NCBI GenBank assembly: GCA_015222255.1
Contig: JADFUX010000010.1
Coordinates: 1-14,119 of the forward strand
DNA from: Chloroflexota bacterium
GTDB taxonomy: Bacteria > Chloroflexota > Dehalococcoidia > GIF9 > AB-539-J10
Direction of reading: 5' to 3'
DNA: 14,119 nt
This document shows, piece after piece, positions 8,392 to 14,119 of this stretch. Positions within the stretch are counted from its first letter, which is position 1, and each line of letters begins with the position of its first letter. Made by a program: the position numbers and the translations under genes. The notes below the pieces were generated by a model. It saw only the letters and a program-made list of their open reading frames with translations, was not told where the DNA came from and ran no database searches.

Positions 8392-8535
8392 CTAAGCAAA
8401 GTAGCTTACAAGGGCGACAATGCCCACTATTATGAGATAGATCCCTACCAGATAGTTAAGGATTTTGGGGAAGATCATTACTACGACGCCAAAGATGAGG
8501 GCAAGTATTCCGACTATGAGACCTGTCACAGGCAT
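8392..8535 (-). CDS. Small membrane protein, DUF3096-like (47 aa)
   Basis: The minus strand from ATG 8535 encodes 47 residues ending in TAG. The start is supported by a strong AGGAGGTGAC (8550-8541) five bases upstream. The protein is almost entirely hydrophobic: a first segment MPVTGLIVGILALIFGVVVM, a central FPKILNYLVG hinge, and a second segment IYLIIVGIVALVSY, hence two predicted membrane-spanning helices with a short turn. The pattern (GILALI..., FPK-LNY, IYLIIVGI) matches what I remember of the DUF3096 family of tiny bacterial membrane proteins, whose function is not established. It lies 158 bases after fabF on the same strand and could be the last gene of that operon or an independent unit. 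No convincing promoter is seen. It is short enough to be missed by length cut-offs. Confidence 0.85.
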   Translation of the reverse strand: MPVTGLIVGILALIFGVVVMIFPKILNYLVGIYLIIVGIVALVSYFA

Positions 8536-8581
8536 GAATTGTCACCTCCTTGAATTAGTATACATAATGATAACAAAGCTT

Positions 8582-8619
8582 CGGGCTCACGTGAATAGGC
8601 AGCGTAGGCTGTTAGCCCG
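8582..8619 (-). terminator. Stem-loop between fabF and the DUF3096-like gene
   Basis: CGGGCTCAC (8582-8590) and GTTAGCCCG (8611-8619) pair with one mismatch around a 20-base loop. On the minus strand it falls after fabF and before the small membrane-protein gene. No T tract follows, so it may be a weak terminator, an RNA-processing or stabilising hairpin, or chance. Confidence 0.35.
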
Positions 8620-8693
8620 GATTTCTAACAATAAGCACAGCATCCACGCCACCAAAGCCAAAAGAAGGGGAAAGAGGCATTTCTCAGAGGTTA

Positions 8694-9941
8694 TTATCCC
8701 CTGAACTTCCTGAAGAGAAGGGTAGCATTGAATCCACCAAAACCGAAGGAATTGGAGATAGCTGTGTTTACCTCTCCTTTTCTGGCTACATTAGGGACAT
8801 AGTCCAAATCGCATTCAGGGTCTGGAGTATCATAATTTATTGTTGGTGGGATTATGCCATCCCTTATGGTAAGAACAGTGAAAATGGCTTCAGCTGCGCC
8901 TGCTCCCGCCAACAGATGACCCATCATGGATTTGTTGGAGCTTACCGGCACCTTTCTACTTCGTTCCCCTAAAACAGCCTTTATGGCTTTAGTCTCAGCC
9001 GAATCGTTGAGGATGGTGGATGTTCCGTGAGCATTGACGTAGTCAACCTCATCTGGGGGAATACCAGCATCATCCAAGGCTAACTTGATACACTTTGCCT
9101 GATTTTCCCAATCAGGCTCGGTTACGTGAAAGCCATCAACGTTGGAGCCATAGCCGACAATCTCAGCATAGATTCTAGCCCCTCTTCTTTCAGCCAATCC
9201 CAGTTCCTCCAGGATAAGGATTGCGGCGCCTTCTCCAAGCACAAAGCCATCGCGGTCCTTTTCAAAGGGTCGGCTGGCTTTTTCTGGCTCATCATTTCTC
9301 CGAGATATCGCTCTCATCCTGTCAAGCCCAGCGATGCCCACAGGGAGAATATAGGCGTCGCTCCCTCCGGCAATCATAGCATCCGCCTGACCATGTTGAA
9401 TAAGCCTGAAAGCGTCACCGATAGAATCGCTCCCGGTAGCACAAGCGGTAACCACACACTTGCTTGGTCCCTTGGCGCCAAAAACCATGGAGATCTCCCC
9501 CGCTGCCATGTTGGCTATGAATCCGGTGAGGAAGAAAGGGGAAACACTACTTGGCCCCTCTTGCTGAAGAGCAGAGAGATTTTTTTCATAAGTGACCAAG
9601 CCACCAGCACATGAGCCTACTCCCACCCCTACCCTACTGGCGTTAGCACTGTCTATAGTCAATCCGGCATCATCCAGCGCCATGCTGGTAGCTGCCAGGG
9701 CATAGTGAATAAAGGCATCAGTCCTCCGTATCTTTTTCTTATCCAGAAAATCCTCAGGGTCGAAATCTTTCAGCTCGGCAGCAATCTGCGCCTTAAAAGC
9801 TGAAGGATCAAACTTGGTGATTCTGGCTACGCCTGATTTCCCCTGGCACAGTGCCCGCCACGATTCTTCAGCACCGGTGGCCAAAGGAGTAACGGCACCA
9901 AGGCCAGTCACCACCACCCTTCTCTTAGTCACGTCGCTCAT
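8694..9941 (-). CDS. fabF: Beta-ketoacyl-ACP synthase II
   Basis: FabF condenses malonyl-ACP with acyl-ACP to elongate fatty acids. Its 415 residues are the normal length, and the thiolase-fold active site is complete: C167 in VVTACATGS, H305 in NAHGTS, K337 in SSNKSMMGH and H342. The C-terminal NSFGFGGFN loop is typical. At the acyl-pocket position corresponding to I108 of E. coli FabF (GSGIGGL) this protein has Ala (A112 in GSCAGGL), which could change chain-length handling. The ATG lies inside the end of the upstream short DAK2 gene (17-base overlap), and no strong ribosome site precedes it, so translation is probably coupled to that gene. With acpP and plsX in the same block it belongs to a fatty acid/phospholipid operon. 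Identity is secure; an in-operon partner for malonyl transfer is not in the window. Confidence 0.96.
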   Translation of the reverse strand: MSDVTKRRVVVTGLGAVTPLATGAEESWRALCQGKSGVARITKFDPSAFKAQIAAELKDFDPEDFLDKKKIRRTDAFIHYALAATSMALDDAGLTIDSANASRVGVGVGSCAGGLVTYEKNLSALQQEGPSSVSPFFLTGFIANMAAGEISMVFGAKGPSKCVVTACATGSDSIGDAFRLIQHGQADAMIAGGSDAYILPVGIAGLDRMRAISRRNDEPEKASRPFEKDRDGFVLGEGAAILILEELGLAERRGARIYAEIVGYGSNVDGFHVTEPDWENQAKCIKLALDDAGIPPDEVDYVNAHGTSTILNDSAETKAIKAVLGERSRKVPVSSNKSMMGHLLAGAGAAEAIFTVLTIRDGIIPPTINYDTPDPECDLDYVPNVARKGEVNTAISNSFGFGGFNATLLFRKFRG

Positions 9942-10887
9942 TGTCTACTATGCCAGCTTCCCTCTGCGTCTTTTCGCGAACCTGTAGATCCATGTCCTCA
10001 ACTATAACGTCTCCCAGCAATCCCTTGCTACGAGCATAGTCCAGTATATCGTCGGGATTCAGAGTATGCACATGCACCCTTATGAGGCTCTCATCGCCAA
10101 CTACCAGGGGGCATTCACCACATGCCGCCACCGCGTCTCGTATTTCTTCCAAGGGCAGGCTGTCGCCCTCCAATATGAACTGGACATCAAATCCATAGAC
10201 CCTTTCCCTTTGTTTGCCACGGCGCACCCGAGGTGAGGACTTCCTGGCGAGACGGTGAGCGCGCTTTCTACAGATAGAATTCTTCATGCCTTCAAAAACA
10301 TAGTACAAACCTTTGGCTCCGGCATCCACCACCCCAGCCTCTTTAAGCACAGGAAGCATCTCTGGCGTTCTCTCGACCGTCTTCTTTGCTCGTGACACCA
10401 CAGACATCATGGTATGGGCAAAACCGACGCTCCTTCCGGCTGTCCTGGAGGCTGCTTCAGAGGCTTCCCTGATGACGGTAAGTATGGTTCCCTCCACAGG
10501 ATTGGCAACAACCTTATATGCCTCGTCCGAGGCAATGTGAAGAGCGTAAGCGAAATCAGGGGAGGAAAAAGTCTTTCTGTCTCCTATCCCCTTGGAAATA
10601 CCCCTGAGTATTTGGGAGAGGATAACGCCTGAGTTACCTCTCGCCCCCATTAAGGCTCCCCTGGCTGCGGAAGCGGAGATAGCAGCCGCAGAGGTATCCT
10701 CCGACTTGTTCATCGCCTCAACTGCTGACTCCATGGTCAAAAACATGTTTATGCCAGTGTCACCATCGGGGACGGGGAAGACATTCAGAGCGTTGACTTC
10801 ATCAATATGCTCCTCCAATTTGGCTTTAGCTGCTTCTAGCGCCCTCTTTAAACCCGGTCCATCCAGCTCCATTTCCATTACTGGCAC
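9925..10887 (-). CDS. Short FakA-like DAK2 protein lacking the C-terminal domain
   Basis: This 320-residue paralogue of the FakA encoded at 274-1902 has the DAK2 kinase domain and middle domain only. The nucleotide site is intact: NVFPVPDGDTGINM at 35-48 (D41, D43) and MGARGNSGVILSQ. PVEGT and LKEAGVVDAGAKG also match. The middle domain keeps H272/H274 (HVHTLNP) but has D234 in YGFDVQF where the full-length protein has a cysteine. A strongly basic linker (residues about 207-229, rich in Arg and Lys) joins the domains. The DegV-like C-terminal third is absent and no fragment of it follows. The start is GTG, with AGGAGG six bases before it; ATG codons lie 3 and 5 codons later. It sits 15 bases after a degV gene and overlaps fabF, suggesting a FakA/FakB-type pair dedicated to this lipid operon. 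Fatty acid kinase activity is inferred, not shown. Confidence 0.85.
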   Translation of the reverse strand: MPVMEMELDGPGLKRALEAAKAKLEEHIDEVNALNVFPVPDGDTGINMFLTMESAVEAMNKSEDTSAAAISASAARGALMGARGNSGVILSQILRGISKGIGDRKTFSSPDFAYALHIASDEAYKVVANPVEGTILTVIREASEAASRTAGRSVGFAHTMMSVVSRAKKTVERTPEMLPVLKEAGVVDAGAKGLYYVFEGMKNSICRKRAHRLARKSSPRVRRGKQRERVYGFDVQFILEGDSLPLEEIRDAVAACGECPLVVGDESLIRVHVHTLNPDDILDYARSKGLLGDVIVEDMDLQVREKTQREAGIVDNERRD

Positions 10888-10902
10888 GGAACACCTCCTG
10901 GT

Positions 10903-11742
10903 TTACTCATTGTAGAAAGCAACCCCTAACGAGTCTGGGCTAACATGAATTGCGATTACAGGAGAGGCCTCTCCTATCCAGAGCTCAGCACAGTTGTATT
11001 CAGATGCTATCTCTTTCTTGAATTCCTCAGCATCTTCCCTTGCCGCGGCGTGAAACAGCGCGGCATGGAGTGGTGTGTCTTTTCTGGCCTTCTCCTTCAG
11101 CAGCTCCCTGAGACGGCGGCGTGCCTCCTCCCTGGTGGGGTATTTCTCAAGTGGTGTAATTTTACCTTCTTTGGTGGTAAGGATGTGGCTATCTTCCTTT
11201 GCGCCTACCTCCGATTCAGTAACGCGCCCGCCTTTCATAAGATAGGTTATGGAGCCTACGTTAAAAAAGACATTCATCTTGGGGATAACGCTTCGGGCCG
11301 CCTTGACTACCTCTTCCAGGCTAGCACCAGCGTCGGCAGCTTGAGCAGCGGCGGTGGCTACCAACCCCAGGGCTGTTACAGTCGAATTAGAGTCGACAAC
11401 CTCAATGGGAAGACCCTCGCTCATGTCCTTTGCCATTAAGGCCGAGCGGTAGCCTGCCGAAGGGATATCGGGGCTAAGGGTAATGGCAACCACACCGTCA
11501 ACCTTGCCACGCAATTCCTCAAATGCGTTGAGGAACTCCCCCTGTACAGAGCCACTGGTAGTGGGCCAAACCTCCTTCTCTGTCTTGAGCCGGGCGTAGA
11601 ATTCCTCCGGGGTCATATCCACCCAATCGGCATATTCCTTCTTGCCCCACACCAAATGCAAGGGGACAACGCGAAGGTGATAAGCCTCCGCGACTTCTTT
11701 GGTAATAGCAGAGCTACTATCAACAAGCACTGCAACTGTCAT
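10903..11742 (-). CDS. Divergent DegV family protein paired with short DAK2 gene
   Basis: A DegV-fold lipid-binding protein of 279 residues, by family the FakB-like partner of the adjacent DAK2 protein. It keeps PTTS at 60-63 (T62, S63), LSPD with S90, MKGGRV with R173, and H266 in AIHVSP. It departs from the other two copies: LVDSSSA has Ala for Asp at residue 12, the SGTY motif is PSAGY, the GPG near the C-terminus is SPD, and after GGR the usual hydrophobic helix (IGKAxxLLGSxLN) is replaced by an acidic segment TESEVGAKEDSH at 174-185. That helix helps close the acyl tunnel in FakB structures, so the ligand may be shorter, more polar or different. The ATG has GGGAGGTG five bases upstream. 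Gaps of 15 bases on both sides indicate an operon. The family is firm; the ligand is unknown. Confidence 0.88.
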   Translation of the reverse strand: MTVAVLVDSSSAITKEVAEAYHLRVVPLHLVWGKKEYADWVDMTPEEFYARLKTEKEVWPTTSGSVQGEFLNAFEELRGKVDGVVAITLSPDIPSAGYRSALMAKDMSEGLPIEVVDSNSTVTALGLVATAAAQAADAGASLEEVVKAARSVIPKMNVFFNVGSITYLMKGGRVTESEVGAKEDSHILTTKEGKITPLEKYPTREEARRRLRELLKEKARKDTPLHAALFHAAAREDAEEFKKEIASEYNCAELWIGEASPVIAIHVSPDSLGVAFYNE

Positions 11743-11757
11743 AACACACCTCCCAGA

Positions 11758-12597
11758 TCATTTTTCTTCACTGACAATATTTGCCATCTCCTCTTCTGTC
11801 ACTCTCACACCACTCACATTCTCCTGGACTTCGATCTCCATCCCTTCGTAGCCCAGGTCGATTCTGGCATGCAACTCTCTGGCTAGCTCGGCAGCCTCCT
11901 CCCTGATTTCAGTCTCCAGAGGTGGAGCCATATGAACCAGGATAACATGAGGAAGATAACCCTTCTGCCGGCGAAACTCCCTTAACTCTGGCTTCAGCAG
12001 TGCTGGAGTCATATGGCCTGCCCTGGGCGCCTGGGCGCTCCACTTATTCGATGCCCCGCAATCGAGGACGAGCAACTGTGGATGAATGTATTCCCAATTT
12101 GAAGATAGCCCCGGTCCCGTATCCCCGCTGTAAAACATGCTCTTGCCATCCTCAGAGCTAACTTGATAACCCACGGCAGGAACACTGTGATGGACAGGAA
12201 AGGCGAGGATAGTATAACCATCAATAGCACACGGTTTGTATGTCTCTAACGCATGGAATCGAAGCGCTGGTTTCTCAAGTGAGGGGATTCTGGTGAAGTC
12301 GGGATGAATGACATCGTTGAAACCATGAGTTAAGAGAGCATCAATGGTATCCTTGGTGGCATAGACCTCTACGGTAGCGCTAATAAGAAGGAAATGCATG
12401 GAGAGGCTGGCCAAGCCCATAATGTGGTCTGCATGTGAATGGGTCAACAGAACAGCCTTTATCTTCTCCTGTGCAGCTAGAGATAGGCTCGATACCACGG
12501 CGCCGCTGTCCAGCGCTAGCACTCCGTCAACTAGTATTGACATGAACCTGGTTCTCTCCGACTCCAGTCCGTGCGCCCCTAGAATCCTAACCTTCAG
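11758..12597 (-). CDS. Metallo-beta-lactamase-fold hydrolase (class II cyclic nucleotide phosphodiesterase-like)
   Basis: An MBL-fold metalloenzyme. Counting from the CTG at 12597, the metal ligands are HSHADH at 53-58, H136/H137 (PVHHS), D159 (SGDTGPG), H195 (AGHMTP) and H222 (VHMAP). The segment HGFNDVIHPDFTRIP and the overall order recall class II cAMP phosphodiesterases, but substrates of such bacterial proteins are mostly unknown. The first ATG (12543) would omit the first strand of the fold. In-frame codons upstream encode KVRILGAHGLESERTRF, typical of the family's N-terminus, and the only reasonable initiator before an in-frame TAA is CTG 12597, with GGGAAGG six bases upstream. With that start the protein has 279 residues and overlaps plsX by 11 bases; from the ATG it has 261. 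A degV gene follows after 15 bases. Fold and metal site are secure; substrate and exact start are inference. Confidence 0.82.
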   Translation of the reverse strand: MKVRILGAHGLESERTRFMSILVDGVLALDSGAVVSSLSLAAQEKIKAVLLTHSHADHIMGLASLSMHFLLISATVEVYATKDTIDALLTHGFNDVIHPDFTRIPSLEKPALRFHALETYKPCAIDGYTILAFPVHHSVPAVGYQVSSEDGKSMFYSGDTGPGLSSNWEYIHPQLLVLDCGASNKWSAQAPRAGHMTPALLKPELREFRRQKGYLPHVILVHMAPPLETEIREEAAELARELHARIDLGYEGMEIEVQENVSGVRVTEEEMANIVSEEK

Positions 12598-13582
12598 TTT
12601 TTACCTTCCCTAGCTCTAGCTTTAGTTCCTCCACCAAATTCGATTCAACCGCCAACTTCGCCATTTGTATGGCGCTGGCCAGCTGTGGAGCATGTGACCG
12701 ACCATGCCCGATTACCACCACACCATCTACCCCATAAATTGGAGCCCCTTCCTCAGCAGCGTGAGTCCAGGCAAATAGACTACTGGCGACAATCTCTATT
12801 TCCTCCTCAGGAAGTCGCTTATCCAGAGCAGTCTTCACTCGCTCAACGACAGCTTCACCCAAACCCTCACAGAACTTTAGCAGGATGTTCCCGGTGAATC
12901 CATCGCAAACGATCACATTTGCCCTGCCAAAAGGAATGTCATTTCCCTCTATGTTGCCAATAAAGTTAAGGTGACTTTGCTTAAATAACTGATAAGCTTT
13001 CTTTACCAGGAGGTTTCCCTTTCCTTCCTCGCTACCATTGCTGAGCAAGGCTACTGTGGGGTTATCGATGCCCAATATCCTCCGGGCGGCAACAGAGCCT
13101 ATGACAGCAAAGTTCAACAGGTCTCGTGGCTTACAATCGGCGTTTGGTCCCATATCGAATAGAACACTACGTGGCGCAAATCTGCAAAGAAGACCACCGG
13201 CGCTAGGGCGTTTCACACCTTCCAGCTTTCCCAGGATTTCAATTGCGGCCACCATAACTGCGCCGGTATAACCGATACTGACCACAGCATCAGCTTCACC
13301 CCTTTTCACCAGCCGGATGGCAACTAGAATCGAGGCGTCGGGCTTCTCACGCATTGCAGCCACAGGGGAATCGCCCTCCTGAATAACCTCGCTGGCATTG
13401 ACCACATGGATGGGGACGCCAGCGATATCATATTTCTCCAGCTCTCGATGGATAGCATCCTCAGGCCCCACCAGTGTGATCTCAATTCCATCGCTTCCGG
13501 CCGCCCGAATTGCCCCCTTGACTATTTCCTGGGGGGCATAATCACCCCCCATGGCGTCTACTGCTACCCTCACCGGTCTCAT
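12587..13582 (-). CDS. plsX: Phosphate acyltransferase PlsX
   Basis: PlsX is a peripheral membrane enzyme converting acyl-ACP and phosphate to acyl-phosphate, which PlsY uses to acylate glycerol-3-phosphate. The 331 residues match the usual length (about 330-355). The N-terminal VAVDAMGGDYAP (6-17) is the family signature, followed by EVIQEGDSPVAAMREK, GYTGAVMVAA, FDMGPNADCKP and DGFTGNILLK, all characteristic. ATG 13582 has GGAG eight bases upstream. It lies 104 bases after acpP, its substrate carrier, and overlaps the start of the hydrolase gene. Its product is the same chemical made by FakA/FakB, so its presence with a DAK2/DegV pair in one operon puts two acyl-phosphate routes under possible common control. 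No plsY is in the window. Confidence 0.96.
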   Translation of the reverse strand: MRPVRVAVDAMGGDYAPQEIVKGAIRAAGSDGIEITLVGPEDAIHRELEKYDIAGVPIHVVNASEVIQEGDSPVAAMREKPDASILVAIRLVKRGEADAVVSIGYTGAVMVAAIEILGKLEGVKRPSAGGLLCRFAPRSVLFDMGPNADCKPRDLLNFAVIGSVAARRILGIDNPTVALLSNGSEEGKGNLLVKKAYQLFKQSHLNFIGNIEGNDIPFGRANVIVCDGFTGNILLKFCEGLGEAVVERVKTALDKRLPEEEIEIVASSLFAWTHAAEEGAPIYGVDGVVVIGHGRSHAPQLASAIQMAKLAVESNLVEELKLELGKVKTEG

Positions 13583-13648
13583 TTGTCATTCTCCATTTGC
13601 ATAATGCTAATCCTCAGCCTAAAAGCTCAGAGGGATTATTAGTACCCC

Positions 13649-13696
13649 CCAAGGCCAGCGCAAGCAGCCCTGGGAGAGCTGCGAGGTTAACCTTGG
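13649..13696 (-). promoter_or_regulatory. Nested stem-loop between acpP and plsX
   Basis: On the minus strand CCAAGG (13696-13691) pairs with CCTTGG (13654-13649), enclosing an inner hairpin CAGCTC/GGGCTG (13681-13676 with 13670-13665, one G-T pair, 5-base loop). The structure begins just before the acpP stop codon. There is no T tract, so it is not a standard terminator; it might stabilise the acpP message, which is usually abundant, or limit read-through into plsX. This is structure seen by eye only. Confidence 0.35.
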
Positions 13697-13932
13697 CTTT
13701 TTGAGCCGATGTATTCAACTGCGTCCCGAACGGTGATTAGTTTTTCCGCATCCTCATCGGGAATCTCGATTCCGAAGGTATCCTCTACAGCAGCAATCAG
13801 CTCAAGAAAGTCCAGGCTATCGGCAGCCAAGTCATCCACAAAAGACGCCCCCGGAACTACGCCTGCTTCATCAACTTCCAATAGCTCCACGATCAGCTTC
13901 TTTAACTGCTCAAACGTGTCTTTTTCGCTCAT
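13687..13932 (-). CDS. acpP: Acyl carrier protein
   Basis: An 81-residue acidic helical protein that carries growing acyl chains on a phosphopantetheine arm. The attachment serine is S39 in the DSL motif ([11 protein letters not shown]), followed by [13 protein letters not shown], the recognition helix bearing the acidic residues that contact FabF, PlsX and other partners. Length and charge fit AcpP of type II fatty acid synthesis. The start ATG has GAGGGAGG immediately upstream; the 5' GAGG gives about 5 bases of spacing. It is the first complete gene of the minus-strand lipid block, which continues with plsX. I see no convincing promoter in the 68 bases before it, so it may be read through from the gene upstream or be driven by a promoter I cannot recognise. 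Confidence 0.97.
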   Translation of the reverse strand: MSEKDTFEQLKKLIVELLEVDEAGVVPGASFVDDLAADSLDFLELIAAVEDTFGIEIPDEDAEKLITVRDAVEYIGSKSQG

Positions 13933-14000
13933 TCCTCCCTCGGTTTTTTCTCGATGCTAGAATATGGTCTTCCGCCTTACTCAATCCCCTTCGCGTAACG

Positions 14001-14119
14001 TCATTCTGGCTCAATTATCATCCAATGGAAACCTTTGGGGGACTCTCGAATAAGCCATCCTTCAACAACAGAAAGTACGCAATCCTTTAACCAACTATCC
14101 AGAAACGGCCCACGCTGGA
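14001..14119 (-). CDS. Possible 3' end of an unidentified gene (cut by window edge)
   Basis: One minus-strand frame stays open from the window edge for 38 codons to a TGA at 14003-14001, while the other two close within about 11 codons. The peptide ends VVEGWLIRESPKGFHWMIIEPE and has a protein-like mix of residues with three Trp. I do not recognise the family. It lies 68 bases before acpP on the same strand, so it could be the preceding operon member. A frame of this length can occur by chance, and the call needs the upstream sequence. Confidence 0.4.
   Translation of the reverse strand, partial: QRGPFLDSWLKDCVLSVVEGWLIRESPKGFHWMIIEPE

Noticed and set aside
8247..8704. Two plus-strand open frames (8247-8435 and 8465-8704)
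   Set aside because: They lack ribosome sites and family character, and each overlaps the well-supported minus-strand small gene or the space around it; their basic, Ser/Arg-rich composition is typical of spurious frames.
9126..9614. 162-codon plus-strand frame antisense to fabF
   Set aside because: It is fully inside fabF, whose motifs are all intact, and the translated product resembles no family; it reflects codon bias in the real gene.
10945..11439. 164-codon plus-strand frame antisense to the divergent degV
   Set aside because: It has no ribosome site and no recognisable motifs; the minus-strand DegV reading is unambiguous.
13583..13612. Seven-codon ATG frame ending in ATGA overlap with the plsX start, possible leader peptide
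   Set aside because: It has no ribosome site of its own and no regulatory codon pattern such as repeated residues; the overlap is likely coincidence.
13583..13686. Possible rpmF upstream of plsX, as in many bacteria
   Set aside because: The gap is only 104 bases and no frame encodes an L32-like protein.

Overview
The window looks like ordinary bacterial chromosome of about 50% GC, densely coded, with no phage, transposase, CRISPR or rRNA/tRNA signal. The gene set (a zinc-type L28, YloV/FakA with several DegV proteins, an extended RecG, a 47-residue DUF3096-like membrane protein) suggests an uncultured Chloroflexota, perhaps Dehalococcoidia-like. That placement is from memory of similar genomes and is only moderately supported.

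Layout. The left edge (1-149, minus) holds the start of rpmB (ribosomal protein L28), cut off by the window. A divergent promoter region (150-273) separates it from a plus-strand block at 274-7966: fakA (DAK2/YloV fatty acid kinase), two degV/fakB fatty-acid-binding genes, recG and argS. Convergent to this is a minus-strand block read from the right edge to 8392: the tail of an unidentified gene (14001-14119), acpP, plsX, a metallo-beta-lactamase-fold hydrolase with a probable CTG start, a divergent degV, a short DAK2 gene lacking the C-terminal domain of FakA, fabF, and a 47-codon DUF3096-like gene. The 7967-8391 stretch between the blocks holds no recognisable gene.

How the genes fit together. 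FakA with FakB phosphorylates free fatty acids to acyl-phosphate. PlsX makes the same intermediate from acyl-ACP. AcpP and FabF supply and elongate acyl-ACP. The window therefore carries two ways into acyl-phosphate, and the second DAK2/DegV pair lies inside the acpP-plsX-fabF operon. That pair is altered: the kinase lacks the third domain and a middle-domain cysteine, and the DegV partner has lost the usual helix after its GGR motif. This modified Fak-like module is the best candidate here for undescribed biology. A second point of interest is a palindromic repeat that appears to have inserted in frame into recG (hairpin at 5100-5138) and adds about 38 residues to the helicase domain.
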